A DNA stretch of 64,000 bases from Microglena sp. YARC (Eukaryota; Chlorophyta; Chlorophyceae; Chlamydomonadales; Chlamydomonadaceae): positions 59,297,360-59,361,359 of the forward strand of contig CM039462.1 of assembly GCA_022414725.1 (NCBI GenBank), in the 5' to 3' direction. The position numbers were made by a program, and so were the translations under genes. Below the pieces are notes generated by a model that made no database searches, was not told the DNA's origin, and saw only the letters and a list, made by a program, of their open reading frames with translations. Positions 1 to 13,700 of this stretch are shown piece by piece (the first letter of the stretch is position 1; each line of letters starts with the position of its first letter).

Positions 1-141
1 AAGGGGGTGGAAGTTTTGGGGAAGTTTGGGGTGAGGGGGTGGAAGGTTGGGGGAAGGTGGGGTGGGTAGCGATGGCTTTGACAGTCTGTAGTCTCAATTT
101 GTGCTCTTTCTTCTTTTGGTATGGGTATTTTCCCATACCAA

Positions 142-325
142 GTCGGGTCAGGGCTGTCTCGCTTGTTTCCTCAGCTAACAAAGCCAGGAGCACCCCCCCC
201 CCCCCCCCCCCCCTCCCCCCTCCCTCGTTTACCCCCCTCTCCCCCTCTCCCCCCCCCTCCCCCCCTCCCAGGTCGGGTCAGGGCTGTCTCGCTTGTTTCC
301 TCAGCTAGCGAAACCAGGAGCGCAT
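142..325 (+). repeat. Direct duplication of an acceptor and exon start
   Basis: About 50 bases (GTCGGGTCAGGGCTGTCTCG through CAGCTA..CCAGGAGC) occur at 142-194 and again at 272-325, separated by a C/T tract. The second copy leads into the candidate exon at 305. Confidence 0.7.
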
Positions 326-343
326 ATCAGTTCCTTCTTTAAG
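305..343 (+). CDS. Candidate exon, N-terminal part of the PDE gene
   Basis: A 13-codon open segment lies between a pyrimidine-rich acceptor (C/T tract at 190-270, then TTTCCTCAG) and the donor AAG/gtatgg. It is phase 0 at both ends, as are the next exons. The acceptor and first codons are duplicated at 142-194. It is too short to be sure of. Confidence 0.35.
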
Positions 344-3300
344 GTATGGCCTCAAAAATTAGACACAAATCACGCAATTATCATCCCATGTAGGATGATG
401 ATTTAATTATAATTGTATATTTAAATTATCACTGCAGCACAAACTTAATGCCCATCGGCAAAACAGTTTTTTGGGGCTTCAGTTCATTAATGTATTTTAT
501 TGTTAGCTTTCCTGTCACGGTTGTCCCTTGAGCCTGTTTGGCCTACCCCTGGACTGTAACATAAATACACGGCTCGCTGGCCAAACTGCTTTGATCGTGG
601 TGTGGTGGCCTGTGTGCAGGAACTAGGGTCCCAGGTTAATGTTTTGTTAGGCTCACTTGCACTGCTCGCCGTGTTTTTCCTGCCCAATCAAATGGATATG
701 TTACTGCTGATATCTGCTACTGTTTTTGCTAACTGAGACATGCAACGTGAGCCTGGCACAGATGAGCGGTTCCTGAGTTGTCCATACATTACATTTCACA
801 TACATAACATACATAATACATTACATTTCACATCCATCCATTCATACCTACCTACCTACCTACCTACCTACCTACCTACCTACCTACCTACCTACCTACC
901 TACCTACCTACCTACCTACCTACCTACATACACACGTACATACGTACGTACATACATAAATAAATGCATACATTCATATACGTACGTACATACACGCATG
1001 CATACATACATACATACATACATACATACATACATGCATGCATACATACATACATACATACATACATACATACATACATACATACATACATACATGCATG
1101 CATGCATGCATACATACATACATACATACATACATACATACATACATACAGACATACATACACACATACACACATACATACATACATACATACATACATA
1201 CATACATACATACATACATACATACATACATACATACGTACGTACGTACGTACATACATACATACATACATACATATTTACAAACATACATACATACATA
1301 CATACATACATACATACATACATACATACATACGTACATACATACATACATACATACAAACATGCACTGCATTGCATTGCATTTTGGGTGCAGCAAATAT
1401 ATATATGGTCCTAACTGATAGATCTATGACGACTATGCTCCCAGAATTAACTGATGTGTCAGATTTATATGGAAACTCCAAAGTACAAAGTACGACCCTC
1501 GACCTGTTTAAAAAAATCAAAATTCAAATCATCTGCTGAATCTATAGAATCGTGATGTCGTGGCCTGCCCTCCACTCCCGTGTCCATCAAGCTACGTATG
1601 ACCCCCCCCACCCCCACCCCTACCCCCCACCCCCTGTCCATCAACCTACGCATGGCCCCTCCCCCCCTTCCCCACCTTCCACCCCCACCCACCTGTAGTT
1701 CACATCACCAAGAAGCACACCTTGGGAAATCGAGCACCTCTTGCGACAGAAAGGAAGCAGTCCACAGCTCATCACGAGCACCGGAGGACTCATGCTCAAG
1801 GGCACCTTCTTGCAGGCTGATACTTTTTTGTCCCTATCAGCCTCCGAGTCTCCCCATGATTCCTATGGCCCTGGATCCCTTGGCCCTGGATATTTAGCCT
1901 CTTCTACGTATGGTGGCTTTGATCCCCCCTACGCCATCTTCCTTGGGATGCCTAAAATCTCAAGTTTAGAGGAGATGTCGGTAGGTGTATGGTTGGAACC
2001 CCTTAGGCTGTATGTTTATTAAGACTCATAAATAGTCAAGTTCAGAGGAGATGCCGGTAATGATAACGCCTGGCGGGGCGTGGTGTTAAGGGAGCCCGTC
2101 GTACGCGGGTGGGGAGCGGTCTCCTACCTCAACTGGACAAGCTACCATCGCGGTAGACGACGACCTGCAACGCCAAGAGCGACCGAAGGGGGAGTCGAAC
2201 CCTCGACTCTTCATTCTTTAGCGATCTGGTCTACCACTAGACCATTGTAAATCACTGAAAGAGGCTGAGATGCCGGTAGGTGTATGTACCTAGCTTGCGT
2301 GTCGACATGTTGTGATGGTGGTGGTGGTAGTAGTGGTGTTTACTTTGGCGTTGGTAGTGGGGATGGTGGTGTTGGTGGTTGCGGTGGTGGTGTTGGTGGT
2401 GGTGGGGGTCGTTGCGGTGGTGGTAGTGGGGATGATGGTGGTGGTGGTTGAGATGGTGGTTTAGATGGTCGTGGTGGTGGTTGCGGTAGTGGTGGTAGCG
2501 CGGATGATAGTGGTGGTGGTGGTTGCTGTGGTGGTGGTGGTGGTAGTGGTGGTGATGGTGGTGGTGGTGGCGGAAGTGGGGATGAAAGTGGGGGTGGAGG
2601 TTGCGGTGGTGGTGGTGGTGGTAGTGGGGATGATTGTGGTGGTGGTGGTTGCTGTGGTGGTGGTGGTGGTGGTGCTAGTGGAGATGATAGTGGTGGTGGT
2701 GGTTGCGGTAGTGATAGTGATGATTATGGTGCTGTGGGAGGTCGTTGCAGTGGTGGTGGTGGTAGTGGGGATGATGGTGGTGGTACTTGCGGTGGCGGTG
2801 GTAATAGGGATGATGGTGGCAGTGATTGTGGTGGTTGTGGGGATGATGGTGGTGGTTGCGGTAGTGGTGGTGGTGGTGGTTGCAGTGGTGGTGGTTGCGG
2901 TGGTGGTGGTGGTGATGGTAGTGGGGATGGTGGTGGTGGTGGCGGTGGTAGTGGGGATGATGGTGATGGTGGTGGTGGTGGTTGGGACTCAAGCTTGAGG
3001 GCACCTTGCATTCCAATGATTTGATGGTGTCCATACCAAGCCTTTACCCCCCCAGGATCCTTTGGCACTGCCCCTGGATCTTGTGCCTTTTCTACGTATG
3101 GTAGCTTGTGTCCCCCCTACGCCATCTTTCTTGGGACGCCTAAATATCGAGTTTAGAGGAGCTGTGGGTAGGTGTATGGTTGGACCCCCCTAGGATTTAT
3201 GTTTATTGAGACTCAAATAGGTCACGTTTTGAGGAGATGCCGGTAGTTGTATGCACCTAGCTTGTGCGTCGACATGTTGTGATGGTGGTGGTGGTGATGA

Positions 3301-4805
3301 TGATAGGGACTGATGCTTATTACCCCCCCCCCCCCCCCCCCCCCCCCCCTCCCCCCTCCTCACTCCCCTCCCTCCTCTCCCCCTCCCCCCTCCTTTCCCC
3401 CCCCTCCCCCTCCTTTCCCCCTCCCCCCTCCTGTCCCCCCCCCCCCCCCCCCCTCCTCTCACCCCCTCACCCCTCACCCCTCCTCTCACCCCCCATAGCG
3501 CCATGGTCTGAAGCTCTCCTACTTCCCGTCATTTGATATGTCCTCCGACCTCATGCTTCTTGAGGAACGCCACCGCTCCGATGTCGAGACGTTGACAGAA
3601 GCCATGGAGGCGGCGGAGAAAGAAGTGCTACGGCTGAGGAAGACCCTGTCAGAAGTGCTTGGCAAGATACAAGAGGGGGGGGCTGCTGATTTTCGTTTCG
3701 ATAACAATCCTGTTCCAAGAGCAGTTGCGTTGCTCAACCGAATCATGATCCAGCAGGCAGAGGTGCGTATCATAAAATTAGTGCTGATAATTATGCTTGC
3801 TTCCTGCAATCTTGCTTGCTTTCTGCAATATTCCCTTTCTTTTTCTGATAAATGTTTGAAGACCCCTCCAGGATGTTGATGAGCGGGCTTGTCCTGGGCC
3901 AACAATGGCCTGTCAATGTAATGCAATGTAATGTAATGTTATGTTATGTTATGTAGGCTGGAGGGTGTGCTATTAATGCTGAAGTCGCCTGCTGAGGTAC
4001 GGAAGGCCATTGGCCAATTAGCAACAGTAGCCCATGAAAATCTGAAATCTGAAATAAAAAAGCACTGCTCCCCCCACACTACAGGTTACAACCGATGAAA
4101 TCCTAGAGGTCCAGGCAGCCTTGGTGAAGAGTGAAACCCATCCGGTGCCCTTTTTGGAAGGGCCGGTAGGCCTATCCAACAACGAGATGGGCGCCTACCA
4201 TCCGGTGAGTTCAGGGGTGGAGCTTTGACTAAAAAAACAAGTTCGATGCAGCGTCGCCTGCGACGCTAAAAAATGACGGAGAGTGATCGCGAGGGAGCGA
4301 CAGGTGGCAACGGAAGCGAGTTAGTTACGAGGCCGTTGGCTGACGTGTCGGGCTTCATCACGGTCAGATGGATGGTCGGTCGGAGGGTTGGACGGACAAA
4401 TGGGTAACACGGGGGGCTCCTGCCCCACAGGAGGGGGGGGCTTCGCCAAAAAAATGTATGTATGTATATATTTTATTAGTACGGTAGCCTGTGTGGCCGT
4501 TGGCCCCCCCCCTCCCACCCAGGTCATGGGCCCTGGTCTGGGTTACATGCAGAGATTTTTCTTTCAAATCTGAAAGTGGTATTTTTCTAGCTTGGCTGTA
4601 GGCCTTCTCCAGGGACAGCGTTTAGTGTTTTTATAGCTTTTTATAGCTTTCTGTAGCTTTTTGGGGATATTTGGTTCTAATAATAAAAACACTTGTTTTA
4701 AAACTTTGTTTTAGCGACAATTTCTCGGAAACGGGGTCAAATCCAGCGATCGATATTTATAGAGGAAAACATATCCCTGGTTACATAACAGGTAACGCCC
4801 TTGTA

Positions 4806-4838
<33 letters not shown>

Positions 4839-6058
4839 TGCCCACCTACATGTTCTACATGATCCCCTACTTTCCCTAAATCTTCCTGCCCCCCATCCCG
4901 CATGACATACACTTTGTTTCTTCCCCTTGCACACCTCACCACACCACCCAGCCATCTGCACCCTCCCTCAAACTTTCACTCCACAACCCACCCACAGTCA
5001 CATGTCCCCCTCCAAATGCCCCCCCGCCATACCCCCCTGCTTCCCTTCCATTCTATTCCGCACCACTCAAGCTGTTGCATGTGCTCGGTTCGAAAGCCTA
5101 AAGTGACAAAGAATAGGTTGGGATGTCCTGCCCCCCTGAAAACATCAGACTCACGTGCAGGGTCAGCCACTTTTCTGCAGCGATTGAACGGATCTTTGCT
5201 CACAGATAATTAGTTGGATGTGCAAAGTCTTGCTTTCTTCACTAAAGCAAGCAGTTGACCAGAAAACTGCCCATCCGTTCTCCTCTGTTGCGAACTGGCT
5301 GTAGCATATTGTGGGACAGGGTTATCGATGCAAGGGAAACGTCCTATTAGATGCGATGATCGGTGCAAGGGTAAGAGGTCGCAGCGGAATCATCAAGTAC
5401 AAGCAACCAAATCGCAGGCTATGCGATGGCAGGGTGAGATTGGGAGTGAACAGAAAATAGCAGCCAATCACTGGCTTCGCGCCTTGTCTGGTTAGCGGCC
5501 TGTCGCTTTTTTGCAGGCATGGCAGCCCTCGTCGGAGCATAGGCTTCGCGCTGGGTCTGGCGCCGGTGGGCTGGGTCAGCAGCATCGTTAAACGACGGCG
5601 CTGGTTTGCATGAGTCCTGTCCTCGTCGGTCTGAAGAGCTTGCCATGCACGCTGACTGGCTGTGTTTGCTGCTCTCCTGTCATCTAAAATTGGTTGGTAT
5701 TGAAGTAGCATGGTGGCATCAAGAAGCAAGAGGTTGTATATTATCAACCTAAGTGCCGTATTTGCTGTAGATGGAGAAAGACCGAACAAATTTGACGAAG
5801 GATTGAGTTTTTGTTAGAAGCATGGTATGAAAACAGACCACGACAACAAATGCTATCGCTCAGAATGGATATGCTAAGAATATGTTGAGCGATAGGAGTA
5901 GATTGAGCGCGGAGATCGAATTTGCTCTGAGAATTTTTTGCAGATGCTTTCGAAAATGGCAGTACATTGCTAAAGTTGTCCGTGTACACCCTACGCACCA
6001 CCTGTCCCCCGCCCCCGCCCCCTGACACGAGGAACAAAAAAATCGCGAGAAAATCCTG

Positions 6059-6103
<45 letters not shown>

Positions 6104-9100
6104 TATATACACACACTAGCAAATTGTCCGTGTGGCCATTTTTTTGGCCACACCTTTGTTGGTCTGTGTTAGCCTGTCAGGATGTACCCCCCCTGCCACA
6201 CCCATTGATTAACACGAGCACTTCCCCCGTCCTCCCTCAGTCCCCCCCCCCAATTATTTCTTCTTCCCTCTCCCTCCCTATTCCCTCGCCCCTCCCCCAT
6301 TCTTTCACCCCCCCTTGTCTAGACCTCTCTCCATCCCCCCCCAGCACCAACAAAAAAACACATTATCCCTCTGCTCCCCTGCCACTTCAGCTTTAAGCGT
6401 TAATCTTATTATATAAGGTAGAGCGTAGTAAGAGCGTCCGAGTTTAAGCGCGTGCCCGGCGCGTGGTCGGCGCCTTTTGGCCTGGCCGCTTGGGGTTTTG
6501 GTTCCATATCTTGCTGACCTGTCGCCCAGGTGGCAGCCAGTCTGGGGTCTCGATTTCTCGGCGCAGCCACAGGAACGATTGCCTGTCTGCCGCCGACCAC
6601 CCACCTGCACCCGCACCCGTCCAAGGTTGACCGGCTGGAGTGGTGCCCGAATTTTTCCTGCGCCGATCTGTTCACCCTGCGCTGCTTTTGCGGCTGCTCC
6701 TATCTTGAAGCCGGTGTCGTTTTTGACTCCTTCTCGCTGCTCTTCTGTGAAATTCTCTTGCATTTCCTGGGCCAAGCCGTTCTGATACCCGAATTTTCAT
6801 GCGCACTTCTGCTATTTTCAGGGCTCGCTGCCTGAGTCGCCCAATATTCAACGGTGTAGCCTCCCTTTGTCTGCCCAAACTCTTTCCCACACATTTCGCT
6901 GCCAATGCCAATAACTTCGCAGCTCCCCCCGTCGCAGCATTCCCTTCTCCTTCTCCTGCGCTCTCACTCCTGCCAGCTCCGTGGCTGCCTTTCGCTGACG
7001 TGGCCAGGGCAGTCGTTTCGGAGTTACCCAGGTGGCAGCGAGTCTCGGATCTCGAAATCTTTCGAGACCTGTCGCTGACGTGGTCACGGGGGTGGTCCTC
7101 CCGTCGGTACGACGGGCTCAGATGCTAGTCTTATCTTATTATATAAAGTAGAGCGGCCGTGATATGGTTTAGCCCTTTTGGCCCAGGCAGTTAGGCTTTT
7201 GGTTTCAGTGGTTTTGGATCTCGATTTTTCGACACCTGTCGCTGACGTGGCCACGGGGGTGGTCCGCCCGTCGGTACGACGGGCTCAGATGCTAGTCTTA
7301 TCTTATTATATAAAGTAGAGCGTAGTAAGAGCGTGGAGGTTTTTCAGGGTTCCCCGATCTCGATTCTCCATATCTTGCCGACCTGTCGCCTAGGTGGCCC
7401 GAATCCTGGATCTTGATTTCTCGGGCACCACATGAACCACAGGGAATGACTTCCGACCTCTGATAAATTAAGCTGACCTGTCATTCCTCCTCGAACACCT
7501 GCTCCGTCCATTTCCGTTCTAATACCCGACTTTTCCTGTGCACTTCTGCTATTTTCGGTGCTCGCTGCCTGAGTCCCCCTATATGCAACGGTGTAGCCTC
7601 CCTTTGTTCATCTGCCCAAACTGGTTCCCACAAATTTCACTGCCCCTGTCAATAACTTCGCATGCAGCTCCCCCCGTCGCAGCATTCCTTTCTCCTTCTC
7701 TTGCGCTCACGCACTCTTGCCCGCTCGCTGGCTGCCTTTCGCTGACGTGGCTAGGGGCCGTGGTTTCGGAATAACCCGTTCCGAAGTTACCCGTTTTCGG
7801 ATCTCGATTTTCCGACACCTGTCGCTGACGTGGCCACGGGGGTGGTCCGCTCAGATGCTAGTCATCAGTATATATAAAGTACCATGAAGTAAGAGCGTCC
7901 GAGTTTTAGCGCGTGCCCAGCGCGTGGTCACCATCTTTTGGCCTGGCCACTTGGGGTTTTGGTTCCATATCTTGCCGACCTGTCGCCCAGGTGGCAGCCA
8001 GTCTGGGGTCTCGACTTTTCGGCGCAGCCACAGGAACAATTATTGCCTCTCTGCTGCCGACCACCCACCTGCACCCGCACACGTCCAAGGTTACCCGGCT
8101 TGGTGCGCTGCTTTGCACTGCATTTCCTGAGCCTAGCCGTTCTGATACGCGAATTTTCCTTCGCACTTCTGCTATTTTCGGTGCTCGCTGCCTGAGCCGC
8201 CTGATATTCAACGGTGTAGCCTCCCTTTGGTCCATCTGCCAAACTCTTTTCCCACAATTTTCGCTACCACTGTTAATAACTTCGCATGCAGCTCCCCCCG
8301 TCGCAGCATTCCCTTCTCCTTCTCCTGCGCTCTCACTCCTGCCAGCTCCGTGGCTGCCTTTCGCTGACGTGGCCAGGGGCAGTGGTTTCGGGATAAACCG
8401 TTTCGGAGTTACCCGTTTTCGGATCTCGATTTCCCGAGACCTGTCGCTGACGTGGCCACGGGGGTCCAGACCTGTCGCTGACGTGGCCACGGGGGTGGTC
8501 CTCCCGTCGGTACGACGGGCTCAGATGCTAGTCCTATTCATAATAGCGCTCTGTCGAGGGTATAGCGTGTGCCCGGCGCGTGGTCGCCCCCTTTTGGCCT
8601 AGCAACTTGGGGTTTTGGTTCCATATCTTGCCGACCTGTCGCCCAGGTGGCAGCCAGTCTAGGATCTCGATTTCTCGGCGCAGCCACAGGAACGATTGCC
8701 TGTCTGCCGACCACCATCCACCCACCGCCAAGGTTACCCGGCCGGTCGTTTTTCGACTCCTTCTCACTGCTCTCTCCGTGAAATTCTCTTGCATTTCCTG
8801 AGCCTAGCCGTTCTGATCCCCGAATTTTCCTTCGCACTTCTGCTATTTTCGGTGCTCGCTGCCTGAGTCCCGCTATATTCAACGGTGTAGCCTCCTTTTG
8901 TCCATCTGCCCAAACTCTTTCCCACCGATTTCGCTGCCACTGCCAATAACTTCGCATGCAGCTCCCCCCGTCGCAGCATTCCGTTGGCCTTCTCCTGCGC
9001 TCTCACGCACTCCTGCCAGCTCGCTGGCTGCCTTTCGCTGACATGGCCAGGGGAGCCGTTTCGGAGTTACCCGTCTCGGATCTCGATTTTCCGACACCTG

Positions 9101-10733
9101 TCGCTGACATGGCCACGGGGGTGGTCCTCCCGTCGGTACGACGGGCTCAGATGCTAGCCATTTTGGCCCAGGCATGCCTGCAGGCAGTTGGGTCTTTGGT
9201 TTCATATTTTGCTGACCTGTTCGCAGGCGGCAGCGATTCTCGGATCTCGATTTTCCGACACCTGTCGCTGACGTGGCCACGGGGGTGGTCCTCCCGTCGG
9301 GACGACGGGCTCAGATGCTAGCCATGATAAAGACAAACGTGTTGTAGCGCATGATGTGGATTTTGACCATCAGATTCAATCAGTCGACAACATGCAAACC
9401 TGTGAACATTTGCATATACCGACCCCGCTGAGAAAACTGGATTTGCGCAATCATAAATTTCAATACCCCAAGCTTCATCTTCACGAATTTACCCAAGCTG
9501 GGCAGTTCCGGTACATCCGGTACATCCGGTACATCCGTGACATCCGTGACATCCAGTCAACTTGAACTTCACTTGTGTACATATATTGGTTCATGACGCG
9601 CTTGTAATTGCTCGATGCGAAGTTACAGGCTTCTCAATGCTATGTGGAGAGGTTTCAGTCATTGGATGAAGGGTGCAAGGGCGAGAGCTCGCAGGGGGCG
9701 GAACGGCCATGACGATCCGAAGAAAGTCAAATAACTCACAACAACTGGCTGCCAACCATAACGAATGCGATGCGATGGCATGGTGAAAGTGCGCATGTGT
9801 AAGATGAGTGGTGGCAACGCTCGCAGGTGGTGAGACGAAGCTGGCATTTCGAACATTCCGACCTGGTCAGCTGACGCCACGCCACCTTTCGTTTGTGATG
9901 ATGGCATTGTGAAGAAGAAGAATATGCGTATCTTAATATCATGATCGATATCAATATTTGCATCAATATCAATATCAATATTAATATCATGATCAATATC
10001 AATATCAATGTTACTATCAATATTAAAATCAGTATCAATATCAATATCAATATCGATATCAATATCGATATTGATATCTAATATCATTATCAATATTGAT
10101 ATCTGATATCATTATCAATATCATTATCATAATCATTATCAATATCTATATCAATATCATTATCAATATTATTATCAATATCAATGTTAATACCAATATT
10201 AGTTCACACCTGCACTAAGCTATATGCCACCTCCACGCACATACCCACACCCGCACCCGCACCCAAACCCCCCAGACACACACATGCAAACCAGCACAAC
10301 TCACCCCCACCCCCAAACATGATACCGCAGAGTCTAAGTGGGTTTGCTGGAGTTGACGAGGAGGTTGAGCAAAGTCTGAAGAACATGCTGTTTGGAGGTG
10401 TCATGGCCCACTACCCCAGTCGGGTGAGTAGGAGGGGATGGGGGAGATGGGAAGTGGAGGTAGTGGGTGGAGTGGATTGGTACTGCATTCATGTGAGTAT
10501 GAGAGGGGTAGGGGAAAATGGGAGCGGAGACGCTGAAAGCTGACTCTTAAGAACATGCCTTTGGGAAGTTGCATGGCTCACTACCCCGACTGGGTGTATA
10601 TGAGGGTTTGTAGGTTTGATACTGGGGGTATGAGGAGTAGTTTGATCCATCGGCTGGCGTTCTGCTTGCCTGCTTGCCTACCTGCCTTCCTGGCTGGCTG
10701 GCTGGCTGGCTGACTGATTGGCTGACAGACTGA

Positions 10734-10770
<37 letters not shown>

Positions 10771-13700
10771 TGACTGACTGACTGACTGACTGACTGTCTG
10801 GCTGACTGACTGACTGACTGACTGACTGGTTGGCTGACATGCTATCTGAACACATTTATATGCTTTTCTATGACACGCAGAACGCCCAAATTAACACGAT
10901 GGACTTGGAACGCATTGTAAGTCAGCCTGCCTTGGGTCTGATCAAGAGTTGATAAAGGGGCCACAATGGGGATCACACCCAGTTCATCAGTGCTTGTTTT
11001 CTTTTTATCCCCTCTCGATATTAAGGGTGGGCAAGCCGTTTAGCCTATTTGGCTACCCCTGGACATATGAAGGGGGATCACTCTATGAAGTGTAACGAAT
11101 CAATGTGAGATGATGTGAGTTATCAAGGAAACAGTTAGTACTTATTATATCAAGTATGTTTGTAATATACTACCATACAATTAATACTTTATATATATAA
11201 CTACATCATATGCATTAGATACTAACATGCAACTAATACTGTCCGCAGCTTGAGAACCCTATCCATTCCACGGACAGCCCCTGGACAGTAATGGCACAGT
11301 CCACCTCCAGGCGCATGAGCTCAATCCATTCTGATAGTCCAGATGTCCCTGAGATTCTGGAGACAGCTATTTGTAGCCGAATAGCCGAGTGCTTGGCACC
11401 TTGTAGCCAAGAAGGCTGTGCCACTGTGGACATGGCGCCCCCCATGCGGGTGCTGAGCGACAATGCAAATATGACATCACAAATTTCAAAAACGGCTAAG
11501 AGTGAGGTGCGCACCCTGCTGCCTATGCATGTTGTATAAGTATTGTACCGCCTGTCCCTTTTCCTGTTTTTCCTGCTTAATCTTTGTGCGAGTCCCTTTA
11601 GCCTATTTGGCTACCCCTGTACAGTAATAATTATGGCATTGTAGGCTTACCTCATTTTTTTTTTTTCCGGCACTATGTTTCTATCCAGATATTTTCAGTG
11701 CTTGTTTGTAGAAGATAACTCAGATCAGGGGGGGGGGGGCAGAAGACAGACGTTGGACCGCACCTTCGATATGGTGTCCGATTCAGACGGGAGTTGGAAT
11801 TGTGGAAGTTTCATACAAAAATAGGGGGAAATAATGTTGGGACAAGGTTTTTTTTCCCCCCCCCCCCCCCCCCCCCCCCCACACACACACACCAGCCCAC
11901 CTAAAACCCGATTACCTCACCTTACCCCCCTAAAATGGGGTTCATATCAGACTTAGGTTTCATTACTAGGCCCCAGTGACTTCAGGAAGGGGAGTGGTTT
12001 GGTGGGGGGAGGAGGGGGAGGATTCACCTAAATGTAGGTGCTGATCAGGTCTGTGCGTCGGAAATGTGGGAGTCCGACTGGGCTGGCGAGAGGGCAAAAG
12101 GATTCATGGAGAAAGCGTTTCAATGGCCACTAACCAATGAGAGAGCAGGGCCACGAAGAGCGGTAGGGTGCAATGGTTGGGATCGAGCGGCGGTGCAGAA
12201 GCAGCTCGGGATTGCAGTCGACGGGGGACTAGATCGGAAGGATGGAAAATTCAAGACTGGGATCATGAGCTCGAGAATCGAATATTTGAATGCGGAACAC
12301 AACCGAGAGCCCTCCTTCGCAGACCGTCAAAATGGCAGGGACGAAGACATTGAGAAAGACAGGGGGGAATGAAAATGAGGGAAAGACAGGACAGCCTGTT
12401 CTTGAGTCGATTTTTTTCGAGATATGGTTACAGCAACTACGGCGATGATTTAAGACAGCGCGAATTGCTTGGCTCGAGCTTGGACAGTTGAAAGGGTAGT
12501 AGTAGAGGGGAGGTTTGAGAATGTTGGTGTCGCGCAGACAAGTGAGCCTCAGGTTGCAGGTAGGTGGTTTCGGAGTTGACGGAATGTCAAAAATGATGGG
12601 GTATCCGTATGTGGAGATTTGGCTTGGCCTGCTGTGAGTCTTTACCGCGTAGCGTAGATGTGGTCGTTTTTTCGTACTGGGACCCCCTCGTTGTCGTTTT
12701 GACCGCTTCCTCCGTATTTTCGACCGCAACTCCCGGGTGTGTAAACTTGCCCTCTACGTATAAACTGGGGGCAATGAAAGATCTTTTCTGGCCCATTCCA
12801 GTTATGCTCTTACATCTTTCATGGGGTTGCCCATACGTGATTTATCGCGAAGTTAAGATTTGGGCCGCTTTGGTTAAAAAAAACTTTGGACCCCTCTAAC
12901 TTATGTATCTCATACAACTTTATTTTTGGCTAATTTATTTTTATTTGTTTATATAGTTTTAGGATTGGCTTTATCCAAAGCAAAGGTGCGGTACGGCAGC
13001 TTTTTTCTTGCCCCCCCCCTCGATCCAGATAATATGTAATTATCTTGATTATTTGGGGTTAGGGAAGTCCTTCAGCTAATGATTAGTTGGGTTGGGAAAG
13101 CAACATATATTTCGAGTGTACATAAGTTGTTTTACATACATATATTAGCTGGATATCGTATAAATGTGTATAGTAAACGTATGATAATTAATTGCACTTG
13201 TGGAGGGGGAATTTTTACGGTGGTGAAGGTGTTGCCTCGTTGCCTAATTTCATCTGAACACTTTCAATTCTCAGAAACAAAATCTTGCCGCAAGTTATGG
13301 TTGTCCATTGTAGACAACAAAATTAAGCTCATAAAGCGTCTAATGTAGGAAGCCAATCAATGCCAGTTTGTCTATGCATATACTAAGCTTTGGCTTATAG
13401 GGCTAACGGTGGACATAATTAGCCTAAAAGAGCTATTAGCTAGTTAGCCTAATAGTGCACAACTAATTTAGCCAACCAAGCCAAGCTTAGCCAAAAGAAC
13501 CCAGAAAAAGTGCCATGTGTCAAGGAGAGTGTTGCCATGCCATGCCACCTTTTTTGGCAATTTTGTATGATCTGCCCATCATGAGTTCATGATGAAGTAC
13601 CTCATTACTGCGCGTGCCCCCCCCCCCCCCCCCCCCCCCTGCTTGTGGTGGCATTAACTGGCGCTGCTTGGGCAATGCGTGGGCTACTCCTCAATGCACC

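Larger units (their letters stand above)
4205..6400. other. PDE intron sequence, no confident gene
   Basis: Contains a weak exon candidate (4715-4791), a poly-C run at 4810-4838, a segment shared in part with 21448-21545, and an (AT)n tract at 6065-6110. No further gene is supported. Confidence 0.6.

Noticed and set aside
740..1414. Long open frames on both strands (up to 224 codons)
   Set aside because: Entirely (CATA)n/(TACC)n. All frames lack stops because of the repeat.
2165..2255. Functional tRNA gene
   Set aside because: A and B boxes and a T-arm are present, but acceptor and anticodon stems do not pair, and the sequence continues as a repeated element with target duplications: a SINE.
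2465..2998. 177-codon poly-Val frame and antisense His-rich frame
   Set aside because: Translation of the GGT minisatellite in an intron.
3538..3879. Gene starting at ATG 3538
   Set aside because: The frame is open and splice-bounded upstream to 3499 and continues through a donor at 3763 into another in-phase exon, so this is an internal Met of the PDE gene.
12064..12372. 102-codon protein frame
   Set aside because: No recognisable family, no clear splice sites fitting the PDE phases, and antisense frames equally open. Left as unassigned intronic sequence.
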